Below are positions 36,201-48,200 of a DNA stretch of 64,000 nt, piece by piece. The position numbers and the translations under genes were made by a program. Below the pieces are notes generated by a model that saw only the letters and a program-made list of their open reading frames with translations, was not told the origin of the DNA and made no database searches. Origin of the DNA: Zerene cesonia. Lineage: Eukaryota > Arthropoda > Insecta > Lepidoptera > Pieridae. The stretch covers positions 2,914,001 to 2,978,000 of the forward strand of contig NC_052121.1 of assembly GCF_012273895.1 (NCBI RefSeq), read 5' to 3'. Numbering within the stretch: the stretch's first letter is position 1; the number at the start of each line of letters is the position of its first letter.

Positions 36201-39200
36201 AAACTAATTTTGATGCAGTAGCCCAATAATAACCTATGTAGGTAATACGTATTTTTAATACGTTAAAAAAATGTATTAAACTGCATTAACTTGGAACTAT
36301 TGGAATAACATTATTTAATGGATTGAGAACAACGGTAACAAGCGCATTATTAATTACGTATGTGACGTTGTGTGAAATAACCGTATTTTTACTATATAAA
36401 TAATCTATTTTCATTACGTAGGTATATGATCACATTTAAAATACGAAAAAAAGATGAATTCATAATTCAAATTGCAGTAAATCATCTCAAGAATTAACTT
36501 ATACACACACCTACCTATATATTATTTTTAAACTAAGAATAGATACAAAATTCTACACCGGTTACATTTATCATCGTCGCAAAGTAAGATCGTTCCAGTT
36601 GAAACTTAAGCCAGCTAAAGTTATGACAATTCGTTTGTTCTCAAGTAGAAGGTAACACGGAGGGAATGTTGTGGATATAGTAATATTGCGGCTTCTGTTA
36701 TGCAAGTGCATGAGCGGCAAGTTAGTAGGGCGCAATTATTTTGTAATTTCAACAAAATCACCATAATGACATAAGCGCTGTGTTAAGAGAATGTCACCCG
36801 CGAATTAGCTATGTAGTAAGCGATTATGAACGACCGATAGTTTCTTTAACTAATGAATAACGTACATGCAATTGTACCATTTCATTTCATAGGTCATGGG
36901 TAATATTGAAGAGGCGATTTCTACACATGTTTTCAAATGAGCGACGCGTGCTTGTTTTGTTTTTACGAATTTTTTTTTCCCTTTCGTAACCAACGCGGCA
37001 CCAGTCTTGCTTCTGAAAACCTATAATGAAATTACATCCAGATGATTGAATATAGAGTGGTTTTTAGATATATTACAAAATAACATAAATGTATAATATT
37101 GCAGCATTAAAGCGTGTATAAGGAAAGTGAAGTAATCACCAACAAAGATAATCACATATCCAACCGCGACTAATGTTTCTTGGTTGGCGTAATCATTGGA
37201 AAAATAAAAAATATGCTTGCGAAATACAGACCATTTATCATCGACAATGCTAAGATATTATATATGTATAAGAGAGTACTTTTTACTTATTAATTGTAAT
37301 ACATGTTTTGAGGAACGAGTTTACTTTAACTGTTACTTAACCTCTTTTTTATTATTTGTTGTTATAACAGTAACATATATACACCATCTTTGAAAATTTC
37401 ACAATATCAGAAATCATCACATTCAGACTGACAGACAGATGGACAGCGATGTCTCAGTAATATTAGTATGCTTTCTGTGGTAATAGGAACCCTTTTTGCC
37501 CTCTGGGTACGGAATGCAAGAAGTGATGTATTGTTTTTAAGATCTGCTGTATATAGTTTATATAATTTTCTAGTTTTAATATTAAGTTATCCTTATATGT
37601 ACCGCAGTATGTCATCGAAGGGTCATCTACATAAAATAACTGCAATGAAATCGAATTTGGTCTTGTGAATTATAAATCTCGATTAAAAGGCTTTGGAAAA
37701 AGATACAAAAATCATTGGTTATACAGTGCAACACATGGTTCAAGTAAATTTAAATGTGAAGAGTGCAATTAAGAAGACAAAAACCTATTATACAGTGGTA
37801 ATGTGCTATTGCGAAACGCTTACACTATTGAATTCTATACGGTAGTAGCAATGTTTAAGCTCTCTACAAAAACAAGTACCAGCAATATTTGCTAATAATT
37901 TATCCTCAGCAATATACAAAAGGGCCGTAAAGATTTAATGTTCGACGGAAATGCTTTAACTGAAATTGAATAACTGATGTTTATTACGTAATGTTGAATT
38001 ATATTTTGAATGAATAAAAATACGTTGAAGCTGTTATGTTTTATATCATGTACTATATTTCGGCCTGCTACTTCGCCCGCATAGTTTATCGAATTGTATC
38101 TCATGGTTATGATATGTTTCCCCGTGGTTAAAGTGCCCTATGTCACTCTTGCTTCCTAAATATCTTCAGACATAAAAATCATAGAATCGCTTCGTTACGA
38201 CGTGAAAGAACGATTTACAAACAAACATACTGCTACGTGTATAATGTTCGTAAGGATTTGAACGAATAATACTTACAATTAAATATATGATAGTTATTGA
38301 TTGTAATGCCAAATTGAGTAACCATCAGACATCAAAGCTGAGAATATTGGATTAACAAAAGTGAGACATTAATAAATACGACTTAATTTACTGACGGTTT
38401 GGGTATATTATATAGACGTCCGTGTAGACGTTTCGTTTTTCAACTTGCTGCGATAAAATATCCAGCATGCTGCTATAAAAATTACACTAACTAGCAGACA
38501 AGCTGCTCGCCTCAGCTCCACGCAGATAGACATAACAAGTTTTTTAATTTTTTTTTAAGTTTTCCAATCCAAGCGGAGACATATACTAAGAACGAATAAG
38601 AGTTATAATCTGTTCTACCATTCTTGAATTATAAGTGGTGTACAACTTATATATTTGTATGTATCCTTTTTTGGTGACAGTAAAATTTTTATTATTAGTA
38701 TTACTACATACAAATTATTATCAATGAGCTGTCAATATGCTTCCATAGTTTCTTTCAAAAAGATGAAACAACGTCACAAAATATACCAATAATTGAATGT
38801 ATCTTGTATTGGCTAACTTATAACAAGAGAAAGTTTCAAGGACGATAATCGATGGACATATAGTACAAGCATGAAAATAATGTCTCTGTCACCTTTATTA
38901 ATTACGGTATGTAACGGGATAACTTTGTAAATGTGTTTGAGATTACCCTGAGATTTCTGACAAAGCAAATTCATGTTACACATTTTTATATTAAAATTTT
39001 TTTACAGTTGTACATTTAGAAATAAAAAAAAAATACGTTACATCACGGGGAGACCATGCTGTAAAGTGTTCGAAACGTCGGGTTAATAATATAATGAATA
39101 AATCGCATTTAGAATCCGTTAATAAGTTTTTAATTTCCTAATTCATGTTGACAAAAAAAACTTTGTAATAACTATTTATGCAGCTATTAGTCCCTTCCTG

Positions 39201-42200
39201 TATTCTCACATTTTATTTTAGCAATTTATACGAATTTCCAAAATTACTATTGTGTCACATTTATAGCCTTCCAAGAATTTACAAGCTGAAAATTCTATTT
39301 TCAATTCAAATTCCATTCCCATTGTTGAAAATAATATTTTTTTTTAATGAAAATTACGTTTAAATGCTATTTAACGTTTTGTTTAAAGTATTTTTAGGTT
39401 ATGGAACTAAACTTAAATGTGTTAGATATCAAACATATAAAGATTTATTAATAATTTCAGACTAAATTATACAAAACAGAATGGTACGTAATATAATAAG
39501 TGCATATTATATTCTAAAAGGTGGGTAATGGCTACGTAATATTCTCCGTAAATATTGATTAAAGGCTAGATGACGTTAGACAAACATATCGGGCTAAGCA
39601 TATTGGTTTTAACACTTGTTTCCTTGAGAACAGGAAACCATAGAGTGCTTTGTGAGAAAACTACAGTACACTTCAAGTAGAAATTGTTTTAGCACGTATT
39701 GAGTAACGAATAACGTTACCAAATGCATTGTATTGCGAATCAAAACATACTTTTAATTGATATTAATTACATACAATTACATTCTATTTGAATGCATTTA
39801 AAGATGAAATCATGTACCAAATTCAAGTGAATGATGTAAATATGTAAATCTTACTAAAATGTTTTAATTCATTAGTTATTTTTTAAACCAAAAGGATTAA
39901 AAAAATAATAATTTTCGACTTTTCGTTAAATTATTTCATTGAATATGACGAAATAATTATATAAATGCACTGGCTGTTGAATGTGATTTCTATAATAGCG
40001 TAGCGTTAATATAATTTATTTTACATTATTATATTTAAACGAATAAAATGAATACGACCTCGTAATGACTAATTAAAAATTTGAATAAATTATGAGTATA
40101 GCATGTATAATTTGGTTGTAGTTTAAAATGTCAATGTCATAGTGAATTTGTTATAATTTTGTGCTAAATCAATGGTGAGTATTATAAATTGCGAGTGTTT
40201 TATCAAAGAAAAGAAAGATATAGCGTCGAAACATAGAAAGAGGAAAGATGTCTTTAGTAAACTGCTTTCAACGGTTCTTTTTGTCAAAATTCGATCAAAT
40301 TTATATGAAAGTAACGGAGACATGGAGGCCATACGGGAGACACATACTTAAAAAAAATAATCGTCTAAATCGGTTCATCCAGTCCAATGCTCTGAGGTAA
40401 CAAACCCAAAAAAAAAACAGGCGAATTAAGAACATCGCCCTTTTTTTAAAAGTCGGTTGAAGTTATATACACGTTGATCTTCCGGAATCGTACGGCAACC
40501 GTGGGTAGCATGACACATGTTTATTGTTTTTTTCACACAGACTGTGCTAGTTGAAAGAGAATAGTTTGATGTGGGAATTCTGCGGAGTAACTGATGTTTT
40601 TGTAAGAAGATAATTATCTGTACTAATTTTATAAAATAAAGATTATTCACCTACACAACCAATTATGAAAACTCTTAAACTAGTAGAATATTAGTATTTT
40701 CATGTGTTTGATTTTACGCGAGTATTATGCATTTAGAAATTAAAAACTTTATAACGGATTTTAAACGCGATTTATTCATTATATTATTAACCCGACGTTT
40801 CGAACACTTTACAGCGAGCGTGTCCCCCCTGACCGAGTCTCCCCGTGACCACGCTCGCTGTAAAGTGTTCGAAACGTCGGGTTAATAGTAGGATATTATT
40901 GTTTTTATCTCTTGCCAACCATGAAGACCAGTTGTCGTAGGTACCTATAGCTAATGTGTAACATTAATTTCAGAGAGTTGGGGCCAAACCGATGGACACC
41001 GCTTTACCTATCCAGAATCCCCGCTGTTGACGCAGTCCTCCGACGTCTCTGCAGAGTCGCTGTGTACCTCTGAAGCTGGTCATGCAGAGGAGTGTGTGCA
41101 CGTCAAGAATATCCCATTGGATTCCACCGTGGAAATAATAATGTTTGACCAAGGTAACATATTATCACACCTATTTAAATAAAGTCGTGGATAACATCTA
41201 TAGAAATACGAAACAAAAAGAATCTGCGAAAGCATATCGATCGCTAAGCCACAAAATATCAAAACAAATTTTTCTAAATGCAAAATTTTCCAAGGGATTA
41301 TTTTTAAATAGAATATTATTATTTATCTTCGCAGTGGAATAACATAGGTTTGACCTATTCAAACTTCCCACGCTCTGGCTTCATACAATCCAATTTTAAT
41401 GTTGAAAATTAAACTGTAATCCAATCAAAAGGTTTCAGAATAGACTAATATAAAAATACAAGATAATAATTTCTGCTGTATAAATGAGAATAATAACAAA
41501 CCTTTCAGCTTGTGTATTAATCACCTCAAATACCACATATTAATAAATACTCGTTCATTGTATTTAATCAGTGAGAGTACGGGTATTAATTTATTCGTAG
41601 CTTTACGTTTCATAATTAATAAATTGTGTACGACTTAAACGAGATGTGCGGTCTTATTGCACTATTTATAGCTCTTCAAACATCCCAAATTTTCAATTGT
41701 CAACGCTTGTCAAATTTATTATTATTTAAAGAAATAGCCTACACAGTTAAAGTGATGTCTACCTTTGGTTATTAGATTTATTTAGACTTTAGTTAAGTGG
41801 TGACGGCTTTTCTTCGAAAGCTAGAACATGTGGTAAACATTTTAAGTGAAGATGACGTGTGTCAGATTCAACATGCACAATGCTCATAAAAGCTGTGTTT
41901 TGTTAAGTAATGTTGACACTCTTCACATCTTGTGCGAATATCGCTTGCTTTGAAATTTCTACGTATAATATGGATTTATGGGAAACGCGTTATGCAAAGG
42001 GAAAAAGATTATCTTTTAATTACCTTTTTTTTGGTCCAGCTATTTGTTTTTAATACAATCAATATGGTACAAACCTTCAATATTAATAACCTTACCTGTG
42101 ATATTGACATTAAAGGCATCGTGTAGCAAGGTTTTGCCTTGCCGTTGTGGTTTTCCTTAAATGCAAATTTTAAAAATTACCGCATGCGAACCCTTGATTG

Positions 42201-45200
42201 TAAGATCAGAAGTAATTTAATTAATAACATTCAATGCGTCAACGGATGGTAATGCTTCATAGCTCATGAGAACATCAAAAGAAAATAACATCTAATTCAA
42301 ATAAATACATACGTCCTAATGAGCATAGTTAATTATAGAAAGCCTGAGGGGATTATTCTGGTTAATATTATAACGGCCATGTTGTATCAGGCATGTAAAT
42401 TGAATTTCGACGCTATGCTAGCTTAAACAGTAAATCAATAACAACGGCTACCCACGTATATTGTCAATCGGTATCGAATTAATTTATCTCGATAGTACGC
42501 TGCGGTTATTGAATTTGAAGGTTTATTGTAAGGTTATGTACGATTAGGTTGGGAAATAAGGTGTTATTTATGAGTGTTGGATATTCTTTTGTTATCGTGT
42601 AGTCATTTTAACACTAAACAATTGCTAAATTATTGTTTAACAATCTTAGTACTTGATAATTTTAACACATCTGGATGTTTTACATAGAAACTGAAGGACA
42701 GTTGTCGCGACTTAGCTAATGACTAAATAAGGTTTATTTGCCACAGTTTTTCGATCTATATAATATTGGAGTAAATGAATTTACACCTGAGCCACGGATA
42801 AGATTGATAGTCTAATAAAAAATGTACATATACACGAGTGTTCTCTACAGCCAAAACAATCAATTGGTATGAGTTCTTTCAGAACACGCTTCGGGAATAT
42901 GACCATTTACCATTTCCGTGACGTGTATGAGTTTATTGAAAATTTATGATTGCAGTTATTTTTGATTCATTGCTTCCTATAACAATTTTCCCCCGTAAGT
43001 TTCGGATCCATCGCATTATGAAAATGACTTGTATGAATATTTCGAGACATTGCATGGTCTTTTATGCAATTTATGTTTTAATTTAAATTTTCTGAACTAA
43101 ATGTACATGTAAATGCTCCGTTCCGTTTTGTTATTTATTACAACAATAGAATATATGCAGAAATTAATTAGCTGTAATAACATTTCATATATTGCGTCGT
43201 ATCTAATTGCATTCGGCCAAAATGTTACTTTCTAGAGAGCACTTTGATTACGGCACTGAGAGTAGTGAGTGGAAATTATAATAATATACCAATGGAGTAT
43301 AATTAAGATAAAGTACAGTTTGAGTAGTAGTTATTCATGCATTAACTGAAATGGAGGCAGGTTTTTAATAAGGACCCAATTATAAGCGGATCTGATTAAA
43401 ACGCCACTTACGATATTTCGAAATTAAACTAGAATCTGAAATGTATTAAATTAAAAATCAAACGTTTTTAATGAATTTTAACGTTAATTTAAATGGTTAA
43501 GTCATAATTAATTTTTGGTTGTGAACGTAGGGATAAACTTAATATTAATCACGTTTAAATACGTTCAAGTTTTTAATTTCTAAACGTATAATACTCGAGT
43601 ATAATTAGACACGAGAAAATATAAATCGTTATATAGTATATTCATTGTGAACATTTGTTTGTGAAATAAAATTGGCTTTGAAATTCGATTTAATCATAAA
43701 AATATTCAACCAGCGCTTCCAACACTGCAAGCTTGGTTAGAGCTAGGAATATTAAACAGGTATTGGACACGAGTAAACTAAGATATCAGACTTTTATAAA
43801 TGTTAATTAAACTCTGTATGTGCATTCCAATAAAATTTAATTTCAATTGAATATAAAAGTTCATGTAAAATATTAATATAAAAGGCGGATTTAAACGCGA
43901 CTAATATATAATTTTATTACATACAGCGGACGCGGTCACGGACAGGTCACTATCCGAACATATATAACGTTAAATAAAACACAACAAACGTTTTGAAATT
44001 TAATAATCGCGTGAATTTAATCACGTGATACACAAAGACTTTTCTTTCGCTAATTCACAGAAACCATAAAGATGTTAGAGTGACGTCTTAAAGCAGTACT
44101 AATTCTAGTATGGAAAAGTAATGGCTTATGATGGCATACATACAATGCCACTAATTTATCTCTCACCACCGCATATAATAATATTTTACCTTTATAATAA
44201 ATAATACAAATAAATAATAATACCTTGGTTGTCACTTTTAATGTATTCGGTATATTTAACAATTAAAATCAACAAAACACAGATCGCCTAAAGTAAATAA
44301 CTGACAACTGAATGACATTTGAACATTTTAGTTTATAATTCGCAATTCAAAAATAATTTGGTAGCATCGTAGCTATAAGACGTTACGGTAATCCCCTGCT
44401 CTTTCTGTGTTTTGCTGGTTTACTTTCGTTGCTTTCAAATACTATATAATTATAATATAACCACAAATAATCTTCTGTTGTATATAACCGTTGATTGCAG
44501 CGGTATGAGGTTAATATATCCGCGAAAGGCTGTGTTACATTTGTGAAATAAGATATACGCATTACATATTATGTGCGAAGAGATATTTAATATGATCCCT
44601 GGGCACGTATTTGAGTTAAAAGCAAAATGACATTTATAGGAATTTGCCCTTGATAATAAAATGTATAAAAATATACGCAAATTTCCGTATTTTATATTTA
44701 GTACGGTGTGTCAAATTATTGTTATTCATTTTGTAAAATACCTACGTATTAAAAGATAAGACCTGTTAATTACATATTTTATATTAAGTAAATTAAGCAA
44801 GTATTTAACATAAGTCGAAACATTTTGTTTTATAAATATTTTTTCTTGTTAGGATTTTTTGTTTGTTAATTGTAAAAATATGAAGATTGAGACCCTCCTC
44901 CTTTTCTGAAGTCGGTTAAAGAGGATACGTTGATATCATAAGAGAATTTTAATGCCACATGATTGTAATGAAGTGGTACTTGCATCACGGCTTTCTTGCC
45001 TTTGGTCATTTGCTATGCTCTCATCTCTTTAAATTATGAGAAAAATAACGAAAAACGTATTACTCTTGAGCTGGTTGTAATGAAACCAAGTATATCTACT
45101 AATTTAAACAAAAACTAAGGCATTCATAGAAAAAGTTTTGAAGTAATGTTCGTTTAACAATAAAGACGACATAACGACTATGTAGTCGTTATAATATTAG

Positions 45201-48200
45201 TGTATTAGTAATGGTATTTTTGTTCTTGTTTTATATTTGTTATAAATTAATCTGTGATAATATTCTGTCCAAGTACGAAAGGAGATAATGAACCGACGTT
45301 ATTAGCTCAGAATATTCAAAACATTTGTAAGTCAAAGTACAGCTACAACTGTACAAAGTGAGGCGGTGGATACATTTTTAATAGAGTGGGAAGTAATGAC
45401 CTCTGACTTATGAATGACCCCTGGAAAAGTCGCTGTTACAGTACAGAGCATAATTAAGCCTATAGTTACGCGATTGTACTAAAATAAGTCTGCGTGCATA
45501 GATGTTATATGAATGTAATTTTAATATCTTTACATCAATTTTATGAGCGTAAAACTGAAATAGAATGTTAGCATCAAGATAGAACAACAGTGGTTTTACA
45601 AATGTTATTATTTTACAATCTTCCAAGTTGTATTATAAAGATTGTGTTAAGTTTTATGTTTTTAATTTTTAATTGTAATTACTTTTCTTAATGATTATGT
45701 AGGCTATACTTACATCAATGAGATTGAACTGTTTTAATTGTATGCAATATATATTATGCAACTGTACCAAATAAAATATGAGTCTGTAATCAATTAATAA
45801 CAGGATGTTGTTGTGTTTTTGCATGCAATTAACCGTGTCAGAAATAACATCTATGATTAATTGGAATATTAAATAATCTCAAATAATGTGCGTGTTTTAA
45901 GAGTTATTCTAGAATTAAATTTAACAAATATAAATATAATTATGTGCGTATTTGTGACTTTAAACTGGAAAACGTAAGCCATTGCTGTGGTATTTAGCTA
46001 ACCTTTACATAATTTCAATTTATAAAGTAATAAATAACCGAAATATTTATATAATATTACATTACGTCATAAGCTTATTGCAAATGTATTACGTATTTAG
46101 TGTCCTGAATACATGTTTAGATCGCGGTAACCACATAACACACCGCATAAAAGCTAAAATTTATGCGTTTAAATATATGTCGAAACCTCGCTCCATACAA
46201 TCTACTATATAAAAATAAGTCGGGTTTTCCTTCCTGACGCTATAACTCCAGAACGCACGAACCGATTTCCACGGTTTTGCATTCGTTGGAAAGGTCTCGG
46301 GCGTCGTGAGGTTTATAGCAAAGAAAATTCCGGAAAAATTTCAACAGAAAAGCGGGAAAAACGAAGCCATCTGGTGGCGAAACGGAGTTCGCCGAGTTTG
46401 CTAGTTATTTATAACAACGATAATGTATTCGAAGTAAAAGATACAATTGAAACACTGTTAATAGACCATTGTGTCATATTCTACACAGAATTTTATTGAT
46501 TTATATCAGTACGGAGGTTCTTCGATAGACTAAAACATAATGAAAAAAAAAATTGTCAAGGTGATGGTACCGGCAGCCCATAAATTATGCTGTTATCATA
46601 CAGAGAACTGTTAAAAAGAACTGAACTGTTATCGCCACACTGGTATCAATAACCAAATGTTTTGTGTGTGCATCTTCTGGTCTCTAAATTAATTTTAACC
46701 GTATTAAGCTTCACGTATTTCCAATGTGCCCGTTGAAGACACGACTCCTGGTCTAAACTAGGTTGAGTGGTATTAACCATTCGATTTCTTTAATTATGAC
46801 GAGTATGATACAACCATTAATCATGTGTTTTAGTTGCGACAGCCTAGAATTATCTAGATCTTTTTTCGTATTGTAATTAAAGTTTGTCTATTGCCACAGG
46901 CACATTTATTCAACTTTTACTGACTATGCTATCTATATATACTTAGTCTGGCCATAAATACTGTTACACTTAATTATAAAAAAATATTACATTTGAATTT
47001 CGAATCTNNNNNNNNNNNNNNNNNNNNNNNNNNNNNNNNNNNNNNNNNNNNNNNNNNNNNNNNNNNNNNNNNNNNNNNNNNNNNNNNNNNNNNNNNNNNN
47101 NNNNNNNNNNNNNNNNNNNNNNNNNNNNNNNNNNNNNNNNNNNNNNNNNNNNNNNNNNNNNNNNNNNNNNNNNNNNNNNNNNNNNNNNNNNNNNNNNNNN
47201 NNNNNNNNNNNNNNNNNNNNNNNNNNNNNNNNNNNNNNNNNNNNNNNNNNNNNNNNNNNNNNNNNNNNNNNNNNNNNNNNNNNNNNNNNNNNNNNNNNNN
47301 NNNNNNNNNNNNNNNNNNNNNNNNNNNNNNNNNNNNNNNNNNNNNNNNNNNNNNNNNNNNNNNNNNNNNNNNNNNNNNNNNNNNNNNNNNNNNNNNNNNN
47401 NNNNNNNNNNNNNNNNNNNNNNNNNNNNNNNNNNNNNNNNNNNNNNNNNNNNNNNNNNNNNNNNNNNNNNNNNNNNNNNNNNNNNNNNNNNNNNNNNNNN
47501 NNNNNNNNNNNNNNNNNNNNNNNNNNNNNNNNNNNNNNNNNNNNNNNNNNNNNNNNNNNNNNNNNNNNNNNNNNNNNNNNNNNNNNNNNNNNNNNNNNNN
47601 NNNNNNNNNNNNNNNNNNNNNNNNNNNNNNNNNNNNNNNNNNNNNNNNNNNNNNNNNNNNNNNNNNNNNNNNNNNNNNNNNNNNNNNNNNNNNNNNNNNN
47701 NNNNNNNNNNNNNNNNNNNNNNNNNNNNNNNNNNNNNNNNNNNNNNNNNNNNNNNNNNNNNNNNNNNNNNNNNNNNNNNNNNNNNNNNNNNNNNNNNNNN
47801 NNNNNNNNNNNNNNNNNNNNNNNNNNNNNNNNNNNNNNNNNNNNNNNNNNNNNNNNNNNNNNNNNNNNNNNNNNNNNNNNNNNNNNNNNNNNNNNNNNNN
47901 NNNNNNNNNNNNNNNNNNNNNNNNNNNNNNNNNNNNNNNNNNNNNNNNNNNNNNNNNNNNNNNNNNNNNNNNNNNNNNNNNNNNNNNNNNNNNNNNNNNN
48001 NNNNNNNAAGTAATAAATGTTATTTGCAGTTAACAATTTTCTTTTTTCTTTATTACAATATTTATGGCAAGACTAGGTATACTATCAGATGTTCATTCAT
48101 TGATGATGTTTCGTAACAAAAATTGTATAGACATATTCAAATTTTGATATACAATTTGTTTGTGTTATCTGCAATGTAAACACCATTCAGATTTCTTTTC

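Larger units (their letters stand above)
32321..40973 (+). other. MCORP intron 3 (about 8.7 kb)
   Basis: Intron bounded by GTAAGT and TTTCAG. It holds transposon remnants (32866-32990, 33950-34012, 34255-34460, 37395-37515), a pair of oppositely oriented palindromic repeats (39045-39145 and 40733-40888) and a short AG microsatellite. No coding exon recognised. Confidence 0.8.

Noticed and set aside
46987..48036. ORFs of about 350 codons on both strands
   Set aside because: They are artefacts of the N gap; only a few real codons lie at each end.
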